A stretch of 32,732 nt of DNA from the NCBI GenBank assembly GCA_029938715.1, contig JAOZUK010000036.1, positions 1 to 32,732 on the forward strand, in the 5' to 3' direction. This document shows, piece by piece, positions 18,373-28,200 of this stretch; within the stretch, counting starts at the first letter, position 1, and every line of letters begins with the position of its first letter. The DNA comes from Bacteroidales bacterium. GTDB lineage: Bacteria; Bacteroidota; Bacteroidia; Bacteroidales; GCA-2748055. The notes beneath the pieces are model-generated. The model was given only the letters and a program-made list of their open reading frames with translations, had not been told where the DNA came from and made no database searches. The position numbers and the translations under genes are program-made.

Positions 18373-21300
18373 CTATTTTACCACCATCTTACCTGTGAAT
18401 ACTCCGTCTCCAGTCAGGATCCTGCAGTAATAGAAACCGCTTTCCAGTCTGGATCCTGATGCATCTTCCACATTCCAGTGAAATAGCTGTTTTCCATTTC
18501 CATAGTGATAATCCCTTATGGTTGTGCAAATAATTCCCCTGTTATCGATTATTTCAATAATAAGATCGCTGCCTTCGTTTAGTATTACTTCAAAGACCGC
18601 GTGGTCTGTGGCAGGATTCGGGTAGATTGAAACTGCACCTGATTGTAGCTTCTCTGCTTGAACAGAGGTATAGGCATTGGCCATCATGGGTGTGGGAGAC
18701 TGAAAACTGGTCCAATTGGCATCGCCATCCACAATTCTGCCCCAGGATAAATTAGGGCTTATAAAAGGATAGTAAATTGAATCGATCAACTCCTCTGTAT
18801 AGTCAAAAACACCAATTGTTTCGCCTGTTTTCGAAATCTTAAATCCCAGGTGCAGGATTCCCTGCTCGGTGGAATTGTCGCCCCATAAAATAAGATAGCT
18901 TCCGGGTGGAATGGTAGTTGAATCGGGGTACTCGGAAGAGATCCTGAAAACGGTTGGATCAGCCAGGCTGTCTGAAAGATATAAGCCACCCACATCAAGA
19001 GGCTCGTCCCCGGAATTATACAATTCGATCCAATCATCATATTCGTTGTACTCATCCTCATAGATTGTCTTATTATTTCCCATGACCTCATTGATCACCA
19101 GATCAGAAACATCAGGAACAACATTAGATTCCCCTGGTGTGGGTGGAATTACCCACCAGTCGCCCGATTCTAAAATACACCCTGACGCTGAGTTTTTATA
19201 TTGTTCGGAGTATGTAACAGAATCTAAGATCGTTAATTCGTCGTAATGAAACAGAAAAATTGCTTCACCCTTTCTGCTCAGTTTAAAATTGGTGTGATTC
19301 AATCCCAGCTCTTTCATATCATCTGCGTACAATACAAAGAAGCCTTCAGGAGGAAGGGTGGTTAGCTCGGGAGAGTGGCTGGGAATCCTGAATTTCCCGG
19401 GATCTCCGATAGTGTCAGTCAGGTATAAACCCCCGATATCAACGGGAAAATCATTTGCATTGTAAAGCTCGATCCAATCGCTGCTCTCCGGATTGGAGTC
19501 TGTACTACTGGTATTGGATGCCATAAATTCATTAATATGAATTCCTGATATTGGAGAATTCTCATTAAAGGACTTATGGGTAGGTCGCAGAAAACTCCAG
19601 CTTCCAACGTTATCTGTCCTGCTATAAGAGAAATTGCTATACTGGTCGGGGAAGCTTACCGAATCGATGAACGTAGTTCCATCCGCCTGCACCAGACCAA
19701 TCTCCTCACCACCTCCATTCAATTTGAAATCCAGATGCAATGCACCTTGCTCTTCCTGATCATCAGCCCAGAGTATAATATAACCCTTGGCAGGAATTGT
19801 GGTTAAGTGAGATTCACAGGTCGGAATCCGGCTTTTTGCAGGATAAGACAAAGAATCAGTAATATACAAGCCACCAAGATCAACGTCGAATTCGTTATCG
19901 TTATATATTTCAATCCAGTCATCATGTTCCCCAAACTGATCTGATGCTGTAGAACCACTCTTCGCCATGACCTCATTGATGTATATATTTTCTATGGTTT
20001 GAACAAAGTTTGGTTCCCCGGGTGAGGCAGTAAGACTCTGAATCAAATCAGATCCATCAGAATACCTTCCCATAGCCATGCCACTTTGGTGCAGGTTATA
20101 AGAGAGGCTGTCGAGGTAACCTTCCCCCAACAGGTAGAGACCGATCTGTTCAGTTTTGCCATCCAACTTAAAGCCCAGGTGCAGAGCACCCTGCTCGGGC
20201 TGGCTATCTGCCCAGAGAATCTTATATCCATAGGGAGGAATCGTGGTAGTGTTACTACCAACAGGTATCTTGTGCTTTAGTGGGTCCTGCAGGCTGTCTG
20301 TTAAATAGAGTCCGCCCAGATCAATGGTATCGGAGGTGGGATTGTAGATTTCGATCCAGTCATCTGCCTCATCAAATTCATCAGTCTGGGTTCCACAATT
20401 CCGGGTCATCCATTCATTGATATATATTTCAAAGGGTTCACCAGGTTCATTCAGGGCCAGGGGAGTGGGTGACATATATTCCCATGATCCTGAATCGGGA
20501 AGCCGACCGTAGGTCAGGTCCGGTTGAAGTTGAGGATAATGAATTGAATCCACATAGTGAAGCTTCTGATCGATTTGCTGTACCAGTGTAACGACCTCTC
20601 CCTCCCTTTTTAATTTAAAACTGCTATGTAAGGGTCCCTGGCGTATATCCTTGTCGCACCAGATGATCAGATAATCATTGGCACGAACTGTTGTTAAGTC
20701 AGCCTGACCGGTGGGAATCCGGAATTTGGTTGCCAGTCCTACACTATCGGACAGGTACCACCCGGCCAGATTTACATCAGTGTCATTGTCATTGTAGATC
20801 TCGATCCAATCTTCAAATTGTCCAAAGTTGTCTGCACCCATTGACTCGTTGGAGGCACACACCTCATTGATATAGACCTTGCTCATGGGTAAGTCTGGTT
20901 TGAAAACCGCCCTGATGGTGGCGTCATTTGAAACATCCAGATAGATGGACTCACTGTCAGAATTAGAGGCCCCTTCCCAGTGGGAAAATGTATAGCCACT
21001 GTGAGGAATGGCAATCAAACGAAGTGGAATATCATCGAAATAGGACCCGGAAAAATTGGCAGGAAGTATTACCTCACTTGCTTTTATATAACCTTCGTCG
21101 GGGTTGTTCACATCAGCAAAGAGGGTGTACATCCCCGATATCCCAAAAAAGTCCCTTACGTGTCCCCGAACTATATTCGGACGTTCCTGAGTAAACTTCG
21201 GGATAATATTTTCGGTGTGATTCTCATAGCTATCTGGGCGGGGTCTGTTCCACCTGCTTATGTGTCTCTCTATCTCTTTGTCTAACTGTCCCTTTATGCT

Positions 21301-23079
21301 ATCATAGATCGGAACCACATTTATTGGATTAAAGGTGGTATTGATAAATCCGGCCATTCTTTGTATGAACTCATCTCTAAACTCATCGCTTTCCAGAAGT
21401 TCGTTGATGAGCCTGCTGGGATTCCCCGTGTTGGTAGCTTCCTCAACAGAATTGTTCGATCTTGGAACCAAATCCCAACCCATATCCGTATCATATAACA
21501 GCCACCTCCATTTACCTCCTTCTACATGCGGTCTCCAATATTTTACATTGTTATTGGGCCAATCTTCATTTTCAAAATAGATCTCAGTCAGAAAGTAATT
21601 CATAAACTCATCCACATCCATCTGGGTTTTTACATACTCGTAATTGGCCTCAATAGATACACTATTCTCTTTAATAAAGTTTATTAGTGCCTCGTAATGT
21701 TCCCCAGATCCATGCACTACTTCCTTGTAGAGCAAATATTTTTCCCTTTCCAGCATATCAATGTCATCACTGTCCAGATTGTAATTCGATGCAGGGTGAT
21801 GCTCATTTATCTTCTCTCTTACATTGAGAATCCCCCAGTATTCCCCATTAAGAAACACATTAGCCGGTTGATAGCCCTGACAATCCACATCAATATTGCC
21901 CATTAGTAAGGTTTGCATAAATCCATCCCGTAGCATGGAATAATAGGCATCACCGCCTGAGTTCCTAAATACGAGAGATTTAAAACTGTCCACCTCCTTT
22001 GAACTAAAGAACTGATAACTCAGGCTATTGTCTCCATATTTATGCCTGGCAATGACAGCTATGGATTTGTAGTCCCAGATTCTTGAACAACCCCCATGAA
22101 TCCTCACACCTGCGACCTGATTAATAACGGACATTCCTTCCTTCGTAAAGTATTCGATATTTGCCGGTCTTTCCCATTCTCTGTTCCAATTCACAGGGTC
22201 CTCCATACATTTACCCGTAACCCCATTGGTTCCTTCCACATAGATGCCTGTTTTATCATCGAAGAAGTGTTTTGCATCTGTTACAATGGAAACAACAGGA
22301 ATTGAGCTGCTGTCATTTAGAATATATGTTTTTGTGGTTACTGGACCGGGTAACATTCCATTTTGATAGAGTCTAGCCCTGATTACACCATTGCTGGTCA
22401 ATTGTATGGGAACTGAATAGTTCAATGAAGAAGGGGTGGGCCATGAACCATCCAGGGTATACCTGATATCTCCATCATTAGATCCTGAGGACAATTCCAA
22501 TAGCTGATTTCCATCATGAAACCCTCCCTCCAAAGAGAATATTACTTCTTCTGATAAAGTGTTATTCTCAATGGCAATTGTATTATTTGGAGCAGCTGGT
22601 GTTGGTGTGTCAAAGTAGGCCCAGTGGTTAGAACCGTCAGGGCTTCTGCCAAATGCTACATCCAGGTATTGGAGCTGAAACCGTACCGAATCCAGCAACT
22701 CTCCTGAAGGAGAGAATAATCCGACCTCTCCGCCGTCCATTTCCAATTGAAATTCGCAGCATGGATCATCCTCAGACTTATCCAGCCAGATGATGGCGAA
22801 GCTGTTGGCATTTATCTGAACATTGGTGATCTCACGGTAGAATGGATTAGATAAGTCAGTAGACAAAAAGTACCCTTCCAGATTAACTGAAGTATTACCC
22901 GAATTATAGATCTCGATCCATTCCCGGTAGTTCCCGGTGGGATCAAGTATGGTAGAGATATTTGATGCCTGAAATTCGTTAATATGGAGCTGTCCCTTAC
23001 CTGGAATAAAACTTAAGGAGATAATCAGGGTAAAGAATATCCTGATGTGGGTTGCTATTCGAGGATTGGAAAATCTCAT
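18373..23079 (-). CDS. Large T9SS surface protein: CotH kinase plus six lamin-tail domains
   Basis: This 1568-residue protein has a Sec signal peptide (to about residue 29) and a lamin-tail domain (LTD, about 31-167, opening LHINEFQASN with DWIEIYN-like REWIEIYNSG). A chitobiase C-terminal-like beta-sandwich follows (about 182-255), then a CotH protein-kinase-like domain (about 265-650) with the active-site-type motif YDTDMGWD (Y529 to D536). One InlB-like repeat (about 655-725) precedes five tandem LTDs starting at residues 734, 884, 1030, 1179 and 1326. A T9SS sorting domain (IYPNPA to KMVVK) closes the protein. CotH-family proteins in Bacillus phosphorylate spore-coat proteins; secreted CotH/LTD proteins in Bacteroidota are uncharacterised. 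It is transcribed towards DUF362 and diverges from the DUF1080 gene. Inference: a surface kinase or adhesin acting on extracellular proteins. Confidence 0.9.
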   Translation of the reverse strand: MRFSNPRIATHIRIFFTLIISLSFIPGKGQLHINEFQASNISTILDPTGNYREWIEIYNSGNTSVNLEGYFLSTDLSNPFYREITNVQINANSFAIIWLDKSEDDPCCEFQLEMDGGEVGLFSPSGELLDSVRFQLQYLDVAFGRSPDGSNHWAYFDTPTPAAPNNTIAIENNTLSEEVIFSLEGGFHDGNQLLELSSGSNDGDIRYTLDGSWPTPSSLNYSVPIQLTSNGVIRARLYQNGMLPGPVTTKTYILNDSSSIPVVSIVTDAKHFFDDKTGIYVEGTNGVTGKCMEDPVNWNREWERPANIEYFTKEGMSVINQVAGVRIHGGCSRIWDYKSIAVIARHKYGDNSLSYQFFSSKEVDSFKSLVFRNSGGDAYYSMLRDGFMQTLLMGNIDVDCQGYQPANVFLNGEYWGILNVREKINEHHPASNYNLDSDDIDMLEREKYLLYKEVVHGSGEHYEALINFIKENSVSIEANYEYVKTQMDVDEFMNYFLTEIYFENEDWPNNNVKYWRPHVEGGKWRWLLYDTDMGWDLVPRSNNSVEEATNTGNPSRLINELLESDEFRDEFIQRMAGFINTTFNPINVVPIYDSIKGQLDKEIERHISRWNRPRPDSYENHTENIIPKFTQERPNIVRGHVRDFFGISGMYTLFADVNNPDEGYIKASEVILPANFSGSYFDDIPLRLIAIPHSGYTFSHWEGASNSDSESIYLDVSNDATIRAVFKPDLPMSKVYINEVCASNESMGADNFGQFEDWIEIYNDNDTDVNLAGWYLSDSVGLATKFRIPTGQADLTTVRANDYLIIWCDKDIRQGPLHSSFKLKREGEVVTLVQQIDQKLHYVDSIHYPQLQPDLTYGRLPDSGSWEYMSPTPLALNEPGEPFEIYINEWMTRNCGTQTDEFDEADDWIEIYNPTSDTIDLGGLYLTDSLQDPLKHKIPVGSNTTTIPPYGYKILWADSQPEQGALHLGFKLDGKTEQIGLYLLGEGYLDSLSYNLHQSGMAMGRYSDGSDLIQSLTASPGEPNFVQTIENIYINEVMAKSGSTASDQFGEHDDWIEIYNDNEFDVDLGGLYITDSLSYPAKSRIPTCESHLTTIPAKGYIILWADDQEEQGALHLDFKLNGGGEEIGLVQADGTTFIDSVSFPDQYSNFSYSRTDNVGSWSFLRPTHKSFNENSPISGIHINEFMASNTSSTDSNPESSDWIELYNANDFPVDIGGLYLTDTIGDPGKFRIPSHSPELTTLPPEGFFVLYADDMKELGLNHTNFKLSRKGEAIFLFHYDELTILDSVTYSEQYKNSASGCILESGDWWVIPPTPGESNVVPDVSDLVINEVMGNNKTIYEDEYNEYDDWIELYNSGDEPLDVGGLYLSDSLADPTVFRISSEYPDSTTIPPGSYLILWGDNSTEQGILHLGFKISKTGETIGVFDYTEELIDSIYYPFISPNLSWGRIVDGDANWTSFQSPTPMMANAYTSVQAEKLQSGAVSIYPNPATDHAVFEVILNEGSDLIIEIIDNRGIICTTIRDYHYGNGKQLFHWNVEDASGSRLESGFYYCRILTGDGVFTGKMVVK
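18670..20880 (-). repeat. Five tandem LTD repeats of about 147 residues (coding)
   Basis: Repeat units open with xxYINEVMxxN followed by DDWIEIYN, GGLYLTDSL, TTIPPxGYxILWADD, EQGxLHLxFKL and YGRxxDGS-like motifs. Starts are at residues 734, 884, 1030, 1179 and 1326 of the CotH protein, giving spacings of 146-150 residues. They look like an expanded internal duplication. Confidence 0.85.
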
Positions 23080-23321
23080 GGCTGAGTGTTTAATCGTTCT
23101 GAATAATAGGAATTATTCACAATTCAATTGCCTGATATTGAACTTATTTGTCGAATGTGTATGCCTGGGAGTATAAATGCTCCCGCTTTCCGGATAAGCT
23201 TTTTTGAGATGCTTTTTGAGAAGTGCTTCCTTTTATCAAGTGATTTAGGAAGTCCATCATACGTTTTGCTTATTTTATCCAGAAATTGTTAATTTAATAG
23301 TGAATTTCAGACCTTCTGATT
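23080..23321. promoter_or_regulatory. Divergent intergenic region between CotH and DUF1080 genes
   Basis: This 242-base AT-rich spacer must hold the promoters of both divergent genes. It contains an inverted repeat at 23167-23184 (GGGAGTA, loop TAAA, TGCTCCC, one G-T pair) and a near-duplicate GCTTTTTTGAGA/GCTTTTTGAGA at 23198-23209 and 23211-23221. No perfect TAnnTTTG element was found, so promoter positions are not assigned. Confidence 0.5.
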
Positions 23322-23960
23322 ATGAGATCCATTTCAATTGTTTTATTCGCACTATTGGTTGTCACCTCCTGCAGTCAAAAAAGAGAATCCCTGTTTAACG
23401 GGGAGAGTCTGGAGGGCTGGACTATTTTTGTGGATGATCCAACTGTTAATCCCGATGAATTCTTTTATGTGAACGATGGGATGATTGAAACAGCAGGGGT
23501 TCCTGCCGGATACCTGAGAACGGTAAAGGAGTATTCGGACTATCATCTGCATATGGAATGGCGTTATCCGGAAGAACCAACAAACAGTGGGGTTTTCCTT
23601 CACACCAGCGGTCCGGATTTAATCTGGGTGGCCCATTATCAGGGCCAGTTAAAATACCAGAATGCGGGTGACTTTATTGTGCATGGGGTAGGAGTGAGTG
23701 CTACGTTAAGGGATACGGTATATGTGTCATCAGAGGAGAAGAAACCGCTTATTCCGAAAATTCATCCCACCAATGAGAAGCCGGCAGGGGAGTGGAACAG
23801 TTATGATATCACCTGTAAGGGAAGCACCATCGAATTAAAAGTCAATGGTGAATTGCAGAATAGAGCCACAGATTGCTCCTTAACTAAAGGAAGTATTGGA
23901 TTGCAGGCTGAAGGATCGAAAATCCAGTTCAGAAATTTATGGATTGAATCCATTAAATAA
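23322..23960 (+). CDS. DUF1080 (3-keto-glycoside hydrolase-like) lipoprotein
   Basis: This 212-residue protein has a lipoprotein signal peptide with lipobox VTSC (Cys17), then a single concanavalin-like beta-sandwich of the DUF1080 family. The family signature LFNGESLEGW is at about 24-33, with FYVNDGMIETAG, HMEWRY and NSGVFLHTSG, and closes with IGLQAEGSKIQFRNLWI. Length matches a single-domain member. DUF1080 members have been described as 3-keto-glucoside or 3-keto-disaccharide hydrolases, and others may only bind glycans. It should sit on a membrane facing the periplasm or outside. A convergent sugar isomerase/epimerase-like gene follows, a pairing that fits 3-keto-sugar metabolism, although no GFO/IDH/MocA oxidoreductase is visible here. 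Confidence 0.88.
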   Translation: MRSISIVLFALLVVTSCSQKRESLFNGESLEGWTIFVDDPTVNPDEFFYVNDGMIETAGVPAGYLRTVKEYSDYHLHMEWRYPEEPTNSGVFLHTSGPDLIWVAHYQGQLKYQNAGDFIVHGVGVSATLRDTVYVSSEEKKPLIPKIHPTNEKPAGEWNSYDITCKGSTIELKVNGELQNRATDCSLTKGSIGLQAEGSKIQFRNLWIESIK

Positions 23961-23973
23961 ATTTTATTGATCT

Positions 23974-24288
23974 TTGGCACACATCTCATCACATCAACCC
24001 GGAATCACTCCGCAGGAATTGAAGGAAGCCATTCCTGAAAGCCTCCTTACAAAAAACGTGCACCTAAGCTGGATTGATAAATCCCCATGCGGAAAGGATC
24101 TTTATACACTCAATGCTAAGATTGAAATCGATGGACAGGTATTGCTCCTAAGTAGCAAAACCAGCGATATGAAGCTAATTGATGATTGGGATATGGTTGA
24201 TTCCAACTATCACACCAATGCCCGGCTGGTGGCCATTGAACGCATCCTAACTGATCCTGCCAATGAGGATATTTTGCTTTCTCTCTAG
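23974..24288 (+). CDS. Small ORF of unknown function without ATG start
   Basis: The frame is open from just after a TGA at 23968 and can start only at TTG 23974, 13 bases after the DUF1080 stop. The first in-frame ATG lies deep inside, giving a product too short to hold the fold. The predicted 104 residues contain PQELKEAIPESLL, a strand-like YTLNAKIEIDGQ, and the helix-like ARLVAIERILTDP. I do not recognise a family. It may be a real co-transcribed small protein with a TTG start or a gene that lost its 5' end. Its TAG stop shares bases with the stop of the opposite-strand isomerase gene through the palindrome CTAG (24285-24288). Confidence 0.45.
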   Translation: MAHISSHQPGITPQELKEAIPESLLTKNVHLSWIDKSPCGKDLYTLNAKIEIDGQVLLLSSKTSDMKLIDDWDMVDSNYHTNARLVAIERILTDPANEDILLSL

Positions 24289-25199
24289 GCCAGAATATCT
24301 GTGGTGAGATTGGAAATACTGGTCTCAAGCGCTTCAAAAGGTTTTCCGTTTCCCTGGTTGTCATCTTCCACGAAATGATATTTCATTCCGGCAACATCCC
24401 CTGCGGCAAGGATTCTTTTGAAATCGATAACACCCTCACCCACTGGGGATATATCGTCTTTGGTGACATCAAAAAAGGGAGCTTCCTTTGTGTACATATC
24501 TTTCAGATGGAATAGCTGGAAGCGGCCGGGATACCTGTTGAACATCTCCACCGGGTCCTGACCGGCCTTGCTTACCCAGAACAGGTCAATTTCCATGGTG
24601 ATCAGATCGGCATCCATCTCCGGCATAAAGATGTCATAGTAGGGGACAATCCCATCTATGTTTTCAAACTCAAAGTTGTGGTTGTGGTAGCCAAACTGGA
24701 TGCCTGCATTTTTCATAATCTTACCGACCTCATTCCAGTCTCCAATCATTTTTTTGTAGGATTCAATGTTGCGGTCCACCTCCTCAACCCAGGGTTGCAC
24801 ACAATATTTTACACCAAGTTCGGCATGTGCCTCTGCCATGATCTTTGCGTTGTCAAGTGTAATACCAGCGGCTTCCACCTGGGTATGACTGCTTAGTACG
24901 GTCATTCCCAGATCATCTACCATCTTTTTGAATTCAGAGGGAGCATACCCGTAAAATTTCCCACCTGAGTAGCTGGCCATCTCTACATATTTATAGCCCA
25001 GATCGGAGACCTTCTTTAAGGAACCAGGTACGTCGGCTCCCATGGCATCCCGAATGGTATATAGTTGCAATCCTACTCCAAAACTTTTTCTGTCAGTTGA
25101 TGTGCACGAATAGAGGCCCATTGAACCTAACGCCATCACTCCCAGAGCACCTGCTGATGTGGTCTTTAAAAATCCTCTTCTGTCTGAGTTAGTTTTCAT
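24285..25199 (-). CDS. Tat-exported sugar phosphate isomerase/epimerase-like lipoprotein
   Basis: This 304-residue protein begins with a twin-arginine signal (RRGFLK at 7-12, hydrophobic stretch, then LYSC with Cys32 as a possible lipobox). A xylose-isomerase-like TIM barrel follows (PF01261 type): GLQLYTIR at 43-50, E73, GYHNHNFEF with H172 and H174, EID at 203-205, HLKD at 231-234, and VEDD at 277-280. These fit the divalent-metal site of the family. Such proteins are common in Bacteroidota and Planctomycetota beside DUF1080 proteins, and probably act on oxidised or keto sugars in the periplasm. The Tat signal implies folding, perhaps with metal, before export. Its gene converges on the DUF1080 gene and is read from the same strand as the large adhesin gene, whose stop lies downstream of no shared terminator that I can see. 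Confidence 0.9.
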   Translation of the reverse strand: MKTNSDRRGFLKTTSAGALGVMALGSMGLYSCTSTDRKSFGVGLQLYTIRDAMGADVPGSLKKVSDLGYKYVEMASYSGGKFYGYAPSEFKKMVDDLGMTVLSSHTQVEAAGITLDNAKIMAEAHAELGVKYCVQPWVEEVDRNIESYKKMIGDWNEVGKIMKNAGIQFGYHNHNFEFENIDGIVPYYDIFMPEMDADLITMEIDLFWVSKAGQDPVEMFNRYPGRFQLFHLKDMYTKEAPFFDVTKDDISPVGEGVIDFKRILAAGDVAGMKYHFVEDDNQGNGKPFEALETSISNLTTDILA

Positions 25200-25244
25200 A
25201 ATTCTGGTGTTTTTCTTATCTCTCCTTATTTAACTCTATTATTA

Positions 25245-28200
25245 TTATCGGGATTTTACCACTTTACTTACTCCCCTGATCTGATCTGACTCTATCCAGC
25301 GGAGGATATAGAGACCACGGCTCAGAGGATCTAAATCCAGCTGGAATACCTGGTATCCTGCCGGCAGGTGTTCCTCGAACACCACCTTCCCGTTTACATC
25401 GATCAGTTCGATTCTTCCCACATGTTCCGATCTGGTACCCAGGTTCACGTATATGTAGCTTTGTGACGGATTTGGGTAGATATTAAAACTGCCCACTTCA
25501 TTCAGAGGTTTCAATATACCTACAGTCTCATCTTTATAGTCCACCGCGGCCTGAAGGATTTTTCCTGTGGTTCGGTCCTGTATAAAAGCTACCACAGCCA
25601 GGTCATTGAGGTCTTCCACATAGGGCTTATAGCTCCATGTATGGGTTCGGTCGTCGATCCTCCCTTTTCGCCAGCTATCTCCCAGCAGTCTTCCAGCCGG
25701 CGACGGCAGCATATCGAGTACCACATTTCTGAATTCGGTATCCCCATTACGTCCCGAATAGGCTGTTACGGCCGTTTCAAATACCACGAGGTAGAGCTGA
25801 ATGTGATTGTCATACCTGTCGGAACTGCAGGTTATCAAAGTATTGGCCTCCAGACCAGTCTCCATCCAATTCACAGAGAGATCGATATCAAATGCAGGTA
25901 ACTCCAGGGTGATCAATCGCAGGTGATCTTCGACGGGCCCTTTACTCAGTGCTGAAAAATCGTACCGGTGAAAGGTATCAGCCCCACCATCAAGTACTGT
26001 AAATGGTATTTTTGGAACACCATAATTAAACGACCTTGTGGATGAGGAGAGTGGGTTGTTCTCATTCATGGGATCCATCGCGCCTATGTCCATGTGGTAT
26101 TGCAGATCAATGACATCTCTTGAATGATTCTTCCCGATTTCATCGATGATATCATCCGCCAATCTGGAGGTGTCACTTGAGTTGGAGGTAAAGTGCTCCA
26201 GAATGGCAATCTTCGTGCGTTCGGCCACCACGACATTGTTAAATGCAAAACCCTGGTTATTCATCCCCTGGACTCCATTGGCTGCAATGGCTACCCTGAA
26301 AGCTACATTTGCTTTTCCTACCACCTGGTCCAGGTCATGAACTGCAGTCACCCAATCGCTATCCGGATTAAATTCATCCAGGCTCCAACCCAAGCTGCTT
26401 CCACCTGGTTTATTTAATATCGGAGTGTCATTATACCACTCTATTCCCGGAGTATTTTCACCCACAGTCTTCCATCCCTCCTCAATTCCATCTCGATACT
26501 GTAATACCGCTCCACTTATTCCCGGAGCAAAACTACGCATGAGATCCATCTGGATCAGAGGTCGTTCCATATCGGTAAAATCGAAGCAGGGACTCTGGAT
26601 CCAGGAGTTCTCCCTGTAAGTAGAAACTCCGGATGGCAACCGGGTATACCATGCATGATCGCCCTCAACCGGAGTATGCCCTGTAAACTCTGGAACACCC
26701 CAGACCCAGCTTTCCACACGATCCTCTGAATGAATGGTCCACTGACCCTCCGAATCATCAAACGTTTCACTGAAACCTTCATGGTCAAGCTGTATGGTTG
26801 GCCTGAGTACAATCTCCCTGGTTAGCTCATCGAAGCAACCTCCTTTATTCAAAGTGTAAAGCCTGACCTGGTAGGCATCGGCTGTTTCAAACGGGAAAGC
26901 CACTGTATCGATGATATTTTTGGAGCCGATCTCACCCAGAAGATCTCCGCTACCGGATCTGAAGGTCCAGATTACGCTATCCAGTGAAGCGAATCCCAGG
27001 GAGGTCCTGTTAATAAATTTCACATCTGATCCAGGGGTGAAGCATTCGTTCAACCATGTGAAGTCTGCCACCGGTTTACTGTCGATTGTGGTTTCAAGGA
27101 GGTAGGAGGTAACACATCCTTCGAAGGTGATTGCCGTAAGGCTGATGCTTTGTTCACCCGGTGCCTGGTAATGATGGGTGGGATTGACCAGGTTGCTCAA
27201 ATTATCCTGACCACTGCCTATATCCCCAAAATCCCAACTCCAGGTTTCTATATATGCTTTCCCAATGGTCTGGTTATCAAAAGATACAATCTCACCTCCT
27301 TCAGGAATACATTCTGTACTCAGTTCAAAATTTACTTCAGGAGCAAACAAGATGTTTACATTCTGTTGTTGGCTGGCTGTACATCCATTTTCTGAGTAAG
27401 AGGTACAGGTGATAGAAATAGTCCCCGGGTCGGCTTCACGCGGATAGAGAGTAAATCCATCAATCAGGTTCCCTGAAATACCCTGACCTTCAAATAACAC
27501 ATCTGCTAAATTTGACTGGAGCTTAAATGGAGCCGCATTCTGACAATATGATTCTTCTGTCAGGTTAAGTATCTGGGGCTGGCTTGCAGATTCAATGGTG
27601 AACGTTTTCCTCAGAAAAAGGATTACCTGGTCAAGATATTGGTATTCTATGGTATAGTTATCGGAGTTTAATAAGGCAGGATCAATGGTTGCAGTATTAT
27701 CCCCGTGATCGGTAAGTCCATCTATTTCCTGAGAATTGGAGTTCAGTAACCTGAATGATCCTGAGGCTTGTGGAACATTCATTACACTGGCTGTAAAAGG
27801 AACATCATTCAAACAAACCGTATGATCGGGTATTAATACAGCCCCTTTAGCCCCCAATACATATACGAGTTTACTGGTAGTACTTATGCAACCATTGGAA
27901 TTCTCATAGGTGTAATAGATGCTATGAGGTGAATCAACAGTGTCTGCAAGGGCAGGATAAAAATATCCTGTTGCACTGACCACACCCGGGCCAGAGAAGA
28001 TTCCTCCCATTACATTGGCTTCCAGCTTAACCGGATCAGCTTCCAAGTTATACCCGGTAGCCAGATTGAGAATCTCCACTTCCGGTCTTTCATTTACCGT
28101 GACCTGGGTATTTCCTGTATTCGTATTTTCCACCCCATTCACATCCCTCACAAGGCTGATCTGGTATGTGGTGGTTTGTTCAGGAGCAACAGTAAGGTTA

